Positions 34,089-42,876 of a stretch of DNA of 64,000 nt are shown one piece after another (the stretch's first letter is position 1; every line of letters begins with the position of its first letter). Source of the DNA: Bacillus sp. NTK034 (lineage in GTDB: Bacteria > Bacillota > Bacilli > Bacillales > Cytobacillaceae); assembly GCF_017303275.1 (NCBI RefSeq), contig NZ_JAFKOJ010000001.1:1054001-1118000 (forward strand), in the 5' to 3' direction. The position numbers were made by a program, and so were the translations under genes. The notes under the pieces are model-generated. The model ran no database searches and had not been told where the DNA came from. It saw only the letters and a program-made list of their open reading frames with translations.

Positions 34089-36056
34089 ATGGGAAAGTTA
34101 TTTAAATCACCTAGGAATTTGGCGAAAACCAGCCTAGCTGTGTTCTTTCTGTCTGTTATCCTTTTATGGCTAAAAACTTATATAGCCTACCGAATCGAAT
34201 TTAATTTAGGGATCAACAATGACATACAGCGATTTCTGCTGTTTTTGAATCCATTAAGCTCTACACTGGTATTTCTGGGATTTGCTTTGTTTTTCAAAGG
34301 AAAATGGCAATCAGGCATGCTTATTGGCTTGAATTTATTTTTATCCTTCCTGCTTTATGCAAATGTCGTTTATTATAGATTCTTTAACGACTTTATTACA
34401 GTTCCCGTACTAATGCAGGCAAAAGTAAATGGGGGGCAGCTGGGGGATAGTGCTCTTTCTTTAATGTCTCCATGGGATATTTTTTACTTTACAGATACTC
34501 TGCTGCTCCTTTTCCTGGCAGTAAGGAAATGGTACAAACCAGGAAAGAAAATTAGCAGAAAACCCGCATTGGCTGTTATCGCTGCAGGTATCATTGTATT
34601 CTTCATTAATCTTGAAATTGCTGAGAATGACCGGCCTGAACTGCTTACACGTTCCTTCGACCGCAATTATTTGGTGAAATACCTTGGAGCATACAATTTC
34701 ACTGTATATGACATTGTGCAAAATGCGAAGTCTGCCAGCCAAAGGGCACTGGCGGATAGTAATGATGTAACTGAAGTGGAGAACTATGTGAAAGCCAAGT
34801 ATGCACCTCCGAACCCTGAATACTTCGGAATAGCTAAGGGCATGAATGTTATTTACGTATCCATGGAATCTCTTCAGACTTTTATCATTGACTACAAGCT
34901 GAATGGAAAAGAAGTTACTCCATTCCTGAACTCACTTGCACATAGCGGCAAGACGTTTTATTTTGATAATATTGTGAATCAAACAGGACAGGGAAAGACT
35001 TCCGATGCCGAGTTCATTATGGATACATCGCTATATCCAATGTCACAGGGAGCGGTTTATGTAACAAAAGCGCAAAATACCTTCCATGGCACACCTGCTA
35101 TTTTAAAGTCACTAGGCTATACTTCAGCAGCTTTCCATGGAAACTACAAGACATTCTGGAACCGTAACGAAATGTATAAAACCATGGGTTATGACAAGTT
35201 TTTTGATGCTGAGTATTACAATATGAGCAATGAAAATACTAAAAACTATGGGTTGAAGGATAAGCCGTTTTTCAAGGAATCCATGCCGATGCTGACCAGT
35301 CTGCCAGAGCCATTTTATACAAAATTCATCACTCTTTCTAATCACTTCCCCTTTAAAATGGATGAGTGGGATACTGATTTTCCTTCTGGCGAAACGGATA
35401 ATGATGTGGTTAACCACTATTTCCAGTCGGCGAATTATATGGATCAGTCACTCCAGCAGTTCTTTAATGATTTAAAGGAGTCCGGGCTGTATGACCATAC
35501 AGTCGTGGTTCTGTATGGCGATCACTATGGAATTTCGGAAAACCACAATGAAGCTATGGCGGAAGTGACCGGAAAAGAGGTTACGCCATTTGAATATGCC
35601 AAGCTTCAAAGAGTGCCAGTATTCATCCATGTACCAGGAGTGGATGGCGGCATTGTTCATCATGCTGGTGGACAGGTGGATGTGCGTCCGACTTTACTTC
35701 ACCTGCTGGGCATTGATACAAGAAATCACCTCGAAATGGGGTCAGATCTATTATCAGATAAGCACCGTGAAGTAGTCCCGTTTCGAAACGGCAACTTCAT
35801 TTCCCCGGAATATACACAGATTGAAGAGACCTGTTATTTTACTAAAACTGGCGAAATAGCTGAAGCTAATGCCTGTAAGCCGTTTTCCGATCAGGCGAAA
35901 AAAGAGCTTGAAATGTCAGACAGCATTGTTTACAAGGACCTTCTGCGCTTTTATAAGCCGGAAGGATTTATTCCGGTCAACCGGAATGATTACTCATATG
36001 TAAAAAAAGAGGTGCCATTTATAGAGGAAAGAAATGGGCCGGGTATGCAGAAGTAA
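34089..36056 (+). CDS. ltaS: Lipoteichoic acid synthase
   Basis: A 655-residue type I membrane enzyme with five N-terminal helices (to about residue 190) and an extracellular sulfatase-type domain that polymerises glycerol-phosphate from phosphatidylglycerol. The metal and catalytic motifs are VSMESLQTF (Glu), QTGQGKTSD (catalytic Thr at about residue 303), SNHFPF and YGDHYGISE (Asp-His). GAGGTGA precedes the ATG. Length is normal for LtaS. Bacillus usually has two to four paralogs, so it may be the housekeeping or the stress version. Confidence 0.95.
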   Translation: MGKLFKSPRNLAKTSLAVFFLSVILLWLKTYIAYRIEFNLGINNDIQRFLLFLNPLSSTLVFLGFALFFKGKWQSGMLIGLNLFLSFLLYANVVYYRFFNDFITVPVLMQAKVNGGQLGDSALSLMSPWDIFYFTDTLLLLFLAVRKWYKPGKKISRKPALAVIAAGIIVFFINLEIAENDRPELLTRSFDRNYLVKYLGAYNFTVYDIVQNAKSASQRALADSNDVTEVENYVKAKYAPPNPEYFGIAKGMNVIYVSMESLQTFIIDYKLNGKEVTPFLNSLAHSGKTFYFDNIVNQTGQGKTSDAEFIMDTSLYPMSQGAVYVTKAQNTFHGTPAILKSLGYTSAAFHGNYKTFWNRNEMYKTMGYDKFFDAEYYNMSNENTKNYGLKDKPFFKESMPMLTSLPEPFYTKFITLSNHFPFKMDEWDTDFPSGETDNDVVNHYFQSANYMDQSLQQFFNDLKESGLYDHTVVVLYGDHYGISENHNEAMAEVTGKEVTPFEYAKLQRVPVFIHVPGVDGGIVHHAGGQVDVRPTLLHLLGIDTRNHLEMGSDLLSDKHREVVPFRNGNFISPEYTQIEETCYFTKTGEIAEANACKPFSDQAKKELEMSDSIVYKDLLRFYKPEGFIPVNRNDYSYVKKEVPFIEERNGPGMQK

Positions 36057-36062
36057 TATTTG

Positions 36063-36097
36063 GGAGCAGAGAGATAATTCTCTGCTCTCTTTTTTTG
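36063..36097 (+). terminator. Terminator of ltaS
   Basis: GAGCAGAGA/TCTCTGCTC stem followed by TCTTTTTTT. Confidence 0.88.
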
Positions 36098-36187
36098 CAT
36101 CCGCAATCTATGCAGAAAATATGCAGTTTACTAAAAAAATGCACGGGTAGAGTAACTTTGTAAAGAAATAAAAGGAAGGATGATAGA

Positions 36188-36517
36188 ATGTATAGCCAAT
36201 CTTTTGAAGAATGCATCCAGGCTTGTTTAGAATGCATGGAGGCATGTAATGTTTGCTTTGATGCATGCTTAGGTGAAGAGGATGTTAAAATGATGGCGGA
36301 TTGTATCCGCCTGGACAGGGAGTGTGCTGATATCTGTGCATTTGCAGCTAAGGCGATGCAGTCAAACAGCCCTTTTGCCAGGCAAATTTGCGCCCTATGT
36401 GCAGAAATTTGTGAAGCATGTGGAAACGAGTGCAAAAAACACGATCATGGCCATTGTCAGCTCTGTGCTGAAGCATGCTTTAAGTGTGCGGAAGAATGCC
36501 GTAAAATGGCTGCTTAA
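36188..36517 (+). CDS. Cys-rich four-helix-bundle copper-binding protein (YhjQ/DUF326)
   Basis: A 109-residue helical protein with about 20 Cys in a CxxxC/CxxC pattern (ECIQACLECMEACNVCFDAC, CALCAEICEACGNEC, CQLCAEACFKCAEEC), the layout of cytosolic copper-storage-like proteins. It may hold Cu(I) inside a four-helix bundle. GGAAGGATGATAGA precedes the ATG. The next gene is a YdhK lipoprotein; in Bacillus this pairing recurs with copper functions, supporting a metal role. Confidence 0.88.
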   Translation: MYSQSFEECIQACLECMEACNVCFDACLGEEDVKMMADCIRLDRECADICAFAAKAMQSNSPFARQICALCAEICEACGNECKKHDHGHCQLCAEACFKCAEECRKMAA

Positions 36518-36530
36518 TTTAAGTTAATAT

Positions 36531-36558
36531 ACAGACATCCAGCAGGGTGTCTGTTTTC
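36531..36558 (+). terminator. Terminator of the Cys-rich protein gene
   Basis: ACAGACATCC/GGGTGTCTGT stem with a short T run. Confidence 0.7.
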
Positions 36559-36704
36559 AATGCTTTTTATATTCAATACTTGGCTCAGAAATGTACATAT
36601 TTTCTATTAGTAAAGGGAATTAATTAGACTTTTTATATACCTGTTCCATAATTTCTGCACAATTTATTGCCATACTAACTTCATGAAGAAAAGGAGGAAT
36701 AGAT

Positions 36705-37304
36705 ATGCTGACAAGTAAAAAATTCGCCATCTGGTTTGTTTCTCTGGCTGCAGCTTTAACTTTAACTGCCTGCGGCGGAAATGATGAGAATGCCGGACAG
36801 GAAGGTACCAGCAATGAAGAGAGCACAACGAATAATGAAAGCAGCGGCCATTCTGGAGACCATTCAGGCATGGACCATTCAGGCTCCGGAGAAGTCCCTG
36901 AAGGAATAAAGGAAGCTGAAAACCCAAAATATGAAGTTGGAAGCAAGGTCTTTATAACAGAAGGACATATGGAAGGGATGGAGGGAGCTGAAGCCACAAT
37001 TACAGGCGCCTATGATACAACCGTATATACGGTCTCTTATACACCAACCACTGGCGGTAAAAAAGTTGAAAATCATAAATGGGTAGTTCATGAAGAGATT
37101 GCTGAAGCAGGAGAGGAACCATTTAAAGAAGGAGACGAGGTAAAAATAAATGCAAGCCACATGGAGGGAATGGAAGGAGCAGCAGCTGTAATCGATTCAG
37201 TGCAGAAAACAACTGTCTATACAGTTGACTTTACTACAGCTGACGGGCAGGAAGTAAAAAACCACATGTGGGTAACAGAAAACGAGCTTTCTCCATCTGA
37301 ATAA
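36705..37304 (+). CDS. YdhK-family lipoprotein (DUF1541 repeats)
   Basis: A 199-residue secreted lipoprotein with the lipobox LTAC (Cys23). An acidic, His/Gly/Ser-rich stretch (including HSGDHSGMDHSG) lies at about residues 40-65, followed by two tandem DUF1541 repeats, each carrying GHMEGMEGAEATI or SHMEGMEGAAAVI and ending in a KVENHKWV/EVKNHMWV segment. The Met/His-rich motifs suggest copper binding on the cell surface. AAGGAGG precedes the ATG. Confidence 0.88.
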   Translation: MLTSKKFAIWFVSLAAALTLTACGGNDENAGQEGTSNEESTTNNESSGHSGDHSGMDHSGSGEVPEGIKEAENPKYEVGSKVFITEGHMEGMEGAEATITGAYDTTVYTVSYTPTTGGKKVENHKWVVHEEIAEAGEEPFKEGDEVKINASHMEGMEGAAAVIDSVQKTTVYTVDFTTADGQEVKNHMWVTENELSPSE

Positions 37305-37307
37305 TAT

Positions 37308-37356
37308 AAAAAGTTAAGGAGTTTATCTGCCGAAGATAAGCTCCTTAACTTAATTT
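37308..37356. terminator. Bidirectional terminator overlapping the VTT gene stop
   Basis: AAGTTAAGGAG/CTCCTTAACTT with an inner TTATC/GATAA. The stop codon of the minus-strand VTT gene (37345-37347) lies inside the stem. Confidence 0.8.
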
Positions 37357-37905
37357 ATAATTTTTGCATAAATAATAAACCAAAAAGGAAAAAGCAGCTA
37401 AAAGGAATATGGTAATTTGCAGCTCCAATTTTAATTTTAATGCATGTGAAACCGCAAAGGCTTCAATAAACAAAGCAGGTATTTTACCGATGGTGCTGGC
37501 AATGCCAAAGGGCAGAAGCCTCATCTTGCTGAATGCTGCTGCCAGCGTGACTGCACCTGATGGGACAAAAGGCAGGACTCTCAGCAAAACAACCATGAAA
37601 TAGGCATCTGGTCCTTCTGTATTCTGGAGCTTAGTAAATAATTTGTTATTCTTAAGCTGAGGAAAAGAGGAGGTTAGCTTAGTGATTCCTTTACGATAAA
37701 GAATAAAACTTATAATTGCTCCAGCAGCTTCTCCGATGATCAATAGGACTAGGCCCATTTTTAAATCAAAAGCGGCAACTGTTCCAGCAGTAATAAAGGC
37801 ACTTGGGAGGAATCCCGTTATAGATGCAGCAATGTTCATGGATATGCTAAATATGGCTGCCAATATCGGTTCATCTGAAAACCATTTGATGATATCAGAA
37901 AACAT
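37345..37905 (-). CDS. VTT-domain (TVP38/TMEM64) membrane protein
   Basis: A 186-residue DedA-like protein with about five hydrophobic segments. The VTT blocks are visible: FLPSAFITAGTVAAFDLKMG, IGEAAGAIISFILYRKG and RVLPFVPSGAVTLAAAFSKM. Such proteins are thought to act as lipid scramblases or undecaprenyl-phosphate transporters. ATG 37905 follows GGAAAGGA, and overlaps the RR stop region by a few bases. It is the last gene of the HK-RR-VTT operon. Confidence 0.85.
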   Translation of the reverse strand: MFSDIIKWFSDEPILAAIFSISMNIAASITGFLPSAFITAGTVAAFDLKMGLVLLIIGEAAGAIISFILYRKGITKLTSSFPQLKNNKLFTKLQNTEGPDAYFMVVLLRVLPFVPSGAVTLAAAFSKMRLLPFGIASTIGKIPALFIEAFAVSHALKLKLELQITIFLLAAFSFLVYYLCKNYKLS

Positions 37906-37908
37906 CCA

Positions 37909-38586
37909 TTAATCCTTTCCGGCCCATTTATAGCCCATACCCCAGACAGTCGTCAGATACTCATCTGCAGGAAACCCGGCTTTTCTTAATTTTTCCCGTA
38001 AATTTCTTACATGCGAATCGATGGTTCGGTCTTCGATTGACACTCCATAGCCCCATACAGAGCCTATTAAATGCTCACGTGAAAAAACTCTGTTCAGGTT
38101 TGAGAGGAATAGGCTTAACATGGAAAACTCTTTGGGAGTCAAAAGGATTTCCTTATTTTTATAGGATAGCTCAAAAGAATCTTCTTTAAGTTCCAGCCCT
38201 TTGAAAGTTTTGGTTTTTCCATCTTTTTTGCTTCTTCTCAGAACTGCTTCAATCCTAGCAGATAATTCTTCTTCATCGAATGGCTTTAAAATATAATCAT
38301 CTGCTCCGATGTTCAATCCTTTTACAATGTCCGGCTTTTCGCTTTTGGCAGTAAGCATGATGATGGGAATATCCCAATACTTTTTTACCTCCTCGCATAC
38401 CTTCCATCCATCCATTTCAGGCATCATAACATCCAAAAGGATGAGATCTGCAGAATGGGTTTCCAAGTAAATCAACGCATCTGAACCTGAAGCCAATTTA
38501 ATGCAATTGTAGCCGCGTGGTGTTAAGTATAAAGAAATTAGATCAAGCATTCTAGTCTCGTCGTCAACCAAAAGTATTGTTTTCAC
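37909..38586 (-). CDS. OmpR-family response regulator
   Basis: A 225-residue regulator: receiver domain (LLVDDETRM, phosphoacceptor Asp in LLDVMMPEMDG, MLTAKS, KPFD) followed by a winged-helix DNA-binding domain (LTPKEFSMLSLFLSN, DSHVRNLREKLRKAG). GTG 38586 is chosen because it begins the canonical VKTILLVDDE and AAGGGAG lies upstream; longer versions would run into the kinase. It overlaps the kinase by 23 bases, so the pair is translationally coupled, kinase first, which is the less usual order. Its target may include the VTT gene. Confidence 0.92.
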   Translation of the reverse strand: MKTILLVDDETRMLDLISLYLTPRGYNCIKLASGSDALIYLETHSADLILLDVMMPEMDGWKVCEEVKKYWDIPIIMLTAKSEKPDIVKGLNIGADDYILKPFDEEELSARIEAVLRRSKKDGKTKTFKGLELKEDSFELSYKNKEILLTPKEFSMLSLFLSNLNRVFSREHLIGSVWGYGVSIEDRTIDSHVRNLREKLRKAGFPADEYLTTVWGMGYKWAGKD

Positions 38587-39967
38587 ATTCCGTTTCTCCC
38601 TTAAAAACAATTTCGAATTCAGTTCCGTCACCTTTTCTGCTGCAGACCGATATAGTCCCTCCATGGGCATGGACAAGTTCCTTAACAATGGCGAGTCCGA
38701 GACCTGTCCCTCCAAGAGCTCTAGCACGTGATTTATCCACTCGGTAAAACCGATTAAAGATAAAGGGCAGTTCCTCTTCAGAGATCCCTCTTCCGGTATC
38801 ATTTATTCTGATGGTGACATGTTTTTTGGTCCTGCTTATATTAATTGTTGTTTTATCTCCAGCTGAAGAATACTTAATGGCGTTATCCAGAAGATTAAAG
38901 ATGATCTGTTCCAGCCTTGATGCATCCGCTGATATAGTGATTGATTCACGGCAAATAACAGACAGCAGCATGCCTTTTTCGGTGAAAGCCGGTGAGAATT
39001 TTGTTTCAATTTTTTTCATGAAATCCTTCAGATCAATAGGACTTTTTTTTATGTCAAAGGTATTTTTATCGATCTTAGCCAGATCGAAAAGATTTTTAAC
39101 CATATCTGAAAGCCGGTTGGTTTCCTCCAGGATAATTGATAAATACTGATTTCTTTCTTCCGGGCTCAGGTTCCGCTTCTGAACGATATCCGCATACCCC
39201 TTTATATAAGTGAGAGGAGTGCGAAGTTCATGCGATATGCTGGACAAAAATTCATTGCGTTCTTCTCTAAGATAATTCAGGTCACCCGCCAATAACTGAA
39301 TGGACCGTGCTAAATCCCCAAGTTCATCGTTACCGGTTTTAGGAAGGGAAACTGAAAAATCACCGCTGCTTATTTGTGAGGTGGCTTCCTTCATTTTAAT
39401 CAGTGGTTTTGCCAGTGCCTTTGATAAAAAGATGATGATAGTAATGGTAAAAATGACGGCAATGAACCCGGCGATTAAAAATTGTTCATTTAAGCGTGAA
39501 ATTAACGACTGAATCCAGGCTGTATCCTGAAACATATATACATGGCCTATCAGCACTCCATCCTTTTCAATAGGGCTGACTGTTGAAATATAATCTTCTT
39601 CTTTCCAATTGTCCTCGATGGTCTTGCCTTCCCTTATAGAAGATGTAAGCGGCCTTTCTATGTACCTTTGGATCAAACTGCTATGAACAGAAGCACCAAG
39701 GATCTCTTTATTCGAATTTGTAATGACTACATCTGTATTTGCTTCGGATTCCATCAGAGCCACATGGGAAATCGTATTTTCATCAAAATGCTTTTCGAGT
39801 ATAGCACGGTGTGAATTGCCGCGTGTCTGCAGAGCTATAAGCTCTTCCTCCACACGTGATTCAACAAGGGTACTATGTAAAAAGAAGAACATAATTGTTT
39901 CTAGCCCAAAAAGGATCAGAAAGAACAGCAGGCCCAGCTTCATGGAAAGTTTATTCAAAGATCTCAC
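38564..39967 (-). CDS. HAMP-domain sensor histidine kinase
   Basis: A 467-residue membrane kinase. TM1 lies at about residues 10-30, an extracytoplasmic sensor (about 130 residues) follows, then TM2 near residue 170, a HAMP linker (ALAKPLIKMKEATSQI), the DHp helix with His in SISHELRTPLTYIKGYADI, and the catalytic ATPase domain (N box DNAIKYS, G1 NDTGRGI, F FYRVDKSRA, G2 GTGLGLAIV). GTG 39967 is used, but TTG 39958 is about as plausible. It partners with the adjacent OmpR-type regulator. The ligand is unknown. Confidence 0.92.
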   Translation of the reverse strand: MRSLNKLSMKLGLLFFLILFGLETIMFFFLHSTLVESRVEEELIALQTRGNSHRAILEKHFDENTISHVALMESEANTDVVITNSNKEILGASVHSSLIQRYIERPLTSSIREGKTIEDNWKEEDYISTVSPIEKDGVLIGHVYMFQDTAWIQSLISRLNEQFLIAGFIAVIFTITIIIFLSKALAKPLIKMKEATSQISSGDFSVSLPKTGNDELGDLARSIQLLAGDLNYLREERNEFLSSISHELRTPLTYIKGYADIVQKRNLSPEERNQYLSIILEETNRLSDMVKNLFDLAKIDKNTFDIKKSPIDLKDFMKKIETKFSPAFTEKGMLLSVICRESITISADASRLEQIIFNLLDNAIKYSSAGDKTTINISRTKKHVTIRINDTGRGISEEELPFIFNRFYRVDKSRARALGGTGLGLAIVKELVHAHGGTISVCSRKGDGTEFEIVFKGETECENNTFG

Positions 39968-40120
39968 TCATTTCAAATCAATTACTTCTATTATAGTCGA
40001 AATGTTTGAAGAAACTATGCAGAAGAGGTATATGTTTTAATAGGACTGTAGAAGGTAAAATAGAATAATGATTTATCATAATGAAAAAAGCAAGTAACAG
40101 TCATACAGGAGGTTTTTTTT

Positions 40121-40354
40121 ATGAGTGAATGCAAATTGGATCACCCACCGGAAGATGTGCAAAATAAGTTTGAACAGCAAAAAGAATTTCTGCCGGACGA
40201 TATGAGTTCTTTGTTTCAATCTTTTTTTCAGGAGGAACATACACAGGATATTTTAAATGAGGTATTTCATTTGCTGAAAAAATTTGATCTTGCTTCCGAG
40301 GAGGAACAAACCGAGAGAGTCAACAGGCTTTATCTTGTATTAAAAAATGTATAA
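40121..40354 (+). CDS. Small hypothetical protein
   Basis: A 77-residue, acidic, soluble protein, mostly helical by composition (KFEQQKEFLPDDMSSLFQSF). No recognised family. An AGGAGG with a U-rich spacer precedes the ATG and a terminator follows, so it is a real translation unit. It is divergent from the HK-RR operon; any link to that system is speculation. Confidence 0.7.
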   Translation: MSECKLDHPPEDVQNKFEQQKEFLPDDMSSLFQSFFQEEHTQDILNEVFHLLKKFDLASEEEQTERVNRLYLVLKNV

Positions 40355-40369
40355 TATTATAATATTGAG

Positions 40370-40404
40370 TTGCCGCATCTGATTAATTGTTGCGGCAATT
40401 TTTT
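40370..40404 (+). terminator. Terminator of the small hypothetical gene
   Basis: TTGCCGCA/TGCGGCAA stem with TTTTTT. Confidence 0.85.
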
Positions 40405-40505
40405 ATGTATCTTACAATTTTTTTGTAGCTATTAAAATTTTATTTTAACAATGTATGTATTTATGTTAATATGAAATTATAGAGAAATATAGAGTAGTAT
40501 AATAA

Positions 40506-40519
40506 TGAAAGCGATTACA
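40506..40519. promoter_or_regulatory. Perfect CcpA cre site
   Basis: TGAAAGCGATTACA fits the consensus TGWAANCGNTNWCA at every position. It lies just after a TATAAT (40498-40503), so it covers the likely start site and would repress the gene when CcpA is active. Confidence 0.8.
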
Positions 40520-40537
40520 CAAAAGGGAGTGACAAAG

Positions 40538-41209
40538 TTGAAGGAATGCCATAGACCTGTTTTTGACTTGGCGATCCGGACCGCAGATATGCTAGTTCGA
40601 ATGTTTGGTTCCCGCTGTGAAGTGGCAGTGCACGATTTCAGCGACTTAAAAAAATCGCTTATTCATATTGCAGGAGATATAACGGACAGGAAAATCGGCT
40701 CACCCATCACAGATCTTGTATTGAATGAATTAGCCAAACATAAAAACGAAGTTAATGATATAGCCAATTATAAAACACAATCCAAAAAAGGAAATGTCAT
40801 GAAATCATCCACGATTTTTCTCCGTGATGATGAAAATAAAGTAATTGGTGCATTGTGCCTTAATTATGATATTAGCCTGCTCATGCAATTTGGAGGAGAA
40901 ATTGAAGAGTTTATCAGCTTTGATGAACATTCCTCTAAATCGGAGACCTTTTTTAATTCCGTCCAGGATGTTATTCACGAGATGGTGGATCAAGTACTTC
41001 AAGGCTTTAGGAAGGCACCTTCATTGATGACGCTCGAAGAAAAAGTTGAATGTGTCCGCCAGCTTGAAGATAAAGGGACATTCCTCATTAAAGGGGCAAC
41101 TGATTATGTTGCATCTGTGCTTGGGGTTTCCAAATTCACCATTTATAATTACCTGCAGAAAATCAGAACGATTAATGAGCTCCAGCCGGAAGCTGTGGAG
41201 CATAAATAA
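40538..41209 (+). CDS. YheO-type transcriptional regulator (PAS-like plus HTH)
   Basis: A 223-residue regulator. The N-terminal part is a YheO PAS-like sensor (VRMFGSRCEVAVHDFSDLKKS, GNVMKSSTIFLRDD, ALCLNYDISLL), and the C-terminal 60 residues form an HTH (FLIKGATDYVASVLGVSKFTIYNYLQKI). TTG 40538 is chosen because AAAGGGAGTGA lies upstream; the ATG at 40505 overlaps the cre site and lacks a ribosome site. Relatives control amino-acid deamination genes, and the L-serine dehydratase genes lie directly downstream, so these are likely its targets. Confidence 0.87.
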   Translation: MKECHRPVFDLAIRTADMLVRMFGSRCEVAVHDFSDLKKSLIHIAGDITDRKIGSPITDLVLNELAKHKNEVNDIANYKTQSKKGNVMKSSTIFLRDDENKVIGALCLNYDISLLMQFGGEIEEFISFDEHSSKSETFFNSVQDVIHEMVDQVLQGFRKAPSLMTLEEKVECVRQLEDKGTFLIKGATDYVASVLGVSKFTIYNYLQKIRTINELQPEAVEHK

Positions 41210-41303
41210 AGACACGTTTTTAATTTTGAGGAAAAGCTAGCTGCTGTAATTTTTATTGCAGCTATCTGAATTTAAAGACCTTAACAGTAAAGGGGCATAA
41301 AAA

Positions 41304-41966
41304 ATGAAATACAGATCTGCATTTGATATTATTGGACCGGTTATGATCGGACCTTCAAGTTCACATACAGCCGGAGCTGCACGTATTGGGCGTGTTGCCC
41401 GGACTCTTTTTGGAAAACAGCCGTCCAAAGCCGAGATTTCTTTATATGGTTCTTTTGCAAAAACCTATAAAGGACATGGTACGGATGTTGCCATTGTAGG
41501 CGGAATCCTCGACTTTGATACTTTTGACGAGCGAATTCCTTCTGCCCTTCAATTAGCTGAAGAAGCAGGGATTGAAGTCATTTTTACAGTTGAAGATACC
41601 GTTACAGACCATCCTAATACTGTAAGAGTCAAGCTTACCGAAGGAGATCGTGACATTGAACTTGTAGGAATATCCATCGGCGGCGGCACGATTGAAATAA
41701 CCGAGCTGAACTCCTTTGAGCTTAAGTTATCTGGTGAACATCCTGCCATTTTAGTTGTTCATAACGATCAGTTTGGAGTTATCTCCGCTGTTACGAATAT
41801 TTTATCAAAGCACCAGATAAATATTGGACATATGGAAGTTTCACGCAAGGAAAAAGGAAAAATGGCAATTATGGTCATTGAAGTGGATCAGAAGATCGGC
41901 CATGATGTGATGACAGAGCTTGAAGGGCTACCGAATATCACGCAAATCATCAGAATGGTTGACTAA
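41304..41966 (+). CDS. sdaAB: L-serine dehydratase, beta subunit
   Basis: A 220-residue subunit of the iron-sulfur L-serine dehydratase, which converts L-serine to pyruvate and ammonia. The opening FDIIGPVMIGPSSSHTAGAARIGRVAR is the family hallmark (quoted in part), followed by GHGTDVA and an ACT-like C-terminal domain (HPAILVVHNDQFGVISAVTNI). An AGGGGC-type site precedes the ATG. It is followed by sdaAA after 31 bases. It is probably under the YheO-type regulator and the cre site upstream. Confidence 0.93.
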   Translation: MKYRSAFDIIGPVMIGPSSSHTAGAARIGRVARTLFGKQPSKAEISLYGSFAKTYKGHGTDVAIVGGILDFDTFDERIPSALQLAEEAGIEVIFTVEDTVTDHPNTVRVKLTEGDRDIELVGISIGGGTIEITELNSFELKLSGEHPAILVVHNDQFGVISAVTNILSKHQINIGHMEVSRKEKGKMAIMVIEVDQKIGHDVMTELEGLPNITQIIRMVD

Positions 41967-41997
41967 TAGTTAGCTGGTCATCAGGAGGGAAAGTCTA

Positions 41998-42876
41998 ATG
42001 TTGTTTAGAAATGTTGCTGAGCTTGTTGAGCTCGCTGAAAATAAAGGTGTAAAAATTGCTGAAGTCATGATTCAGCAGGAGATAGAAGTAACTGGTTTAA
42101 CTCGTGAAGAAATTATCGCTAAAATGGACCGCAATCTGACTGTCATGGAACAGGCTGTTGAGAGGGGACTTAAAGGTGTCACTTCTGTTACAGGTCTGAC
42201 TGGCGGTGATGCAGTCCTTCTGCAAAAGTACATTCAGAGCGGAAAGGCTTTATCAGGAAATATTCTATTGGATGCTGTCAGCAAAGCAGTTGCAACCAAT
42301 GAAGTGAATGCGGCAATGGGTATAATCTGTGCCACCCCTACAGCAGGTTCGGCTGGCGTGGTGCCAGGTACACTGTTCGCTGTAAAAGAAGTTCTAAATC
42401 CAACACGAATGGAAATGATAGAATTTCTGTTTACTTCAGCGGCATTTGGCTTTGTGGTGGCAAACAACGCCTCCATATCCGGTGCAGCAGGAGGATGTCA
42501 GGCTGAGGTAGGATCTGCAAGCGGCATGGCTGCAGCATCCATTGTAGAAATGGCAGGCGGGACACCAAAACAGGCTGCTGAAGCAATGGCAATAACACTT
42601 AAAAACATGCTGGGCCTTGTGTGTGATCCAGTTGCAGGACTAGTAGAAGTCCCGTGCGTAAAACGAAATGCCATGGGTGCTTCCAACGCCATGACAGCAG
42701 CAGACATGGCCCTCGCCGGAATTACAAGCAGAATTCCATGTGATGAAGTCATCAACGCCATGTTCCTTATCGGGCAATCCATGCCTTCAGCACTCAGGGA
42801 AACAGCTGAGGGAGGACTGGCTGCAACGCCAACCGGAAGAAGACTGCAGGAAGAGATTTTTGGGAAAAAACAGTAA
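41998..42876 (+). CDS. sdaAA: L-serine dehydratase, alpha subunit
   Basis: A 292-residue catalytic subunit with the 4Fe-4S cluster. Conserved Cys are in GIICATPTAGSAGVVPG, GAAGGCQAEVGSASGM and GLVCDPVAGLVEVPCVKRNAMG. CAGGAGGG precedes the ATG. The two subunits act together in carbon overflow and serine detoxification. A weak hairpin AAAACAG/CTGTTTT follows the stop. Confidence 0.94.
   Translation: MLFRNVAELVELAENKGVKIAEVMIQQEIEVTGLTREEIIAKMDRNLTVMEQAVERGLKGVTSVTGLTGGDAVLLQKYIQSGKALSGNILLDAVSKAVATNEVNAAMGIICATPTAGSAGVVPGTLFAVKEVLNPTRMEMIEFLFTSAAFGFVVANNASISGAAGGCQAEVGSASGMAAASIVEMAGGTPKQAAEAMAITLKNMLGLVCDPVAGLVEVPCVKRNAMGASNAMTAADMALAGITSRIPCDEVINAMFLIGQSMPSALRETAEGGLAATPTGRRLQEEIFGKKQ

Noticed and set aside
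36019-36435. Minus-strand frame opposite the Cys-rich gene
   Set aside because: Repetitive His/Ser composition is the complement of Cys codons; not a gene.
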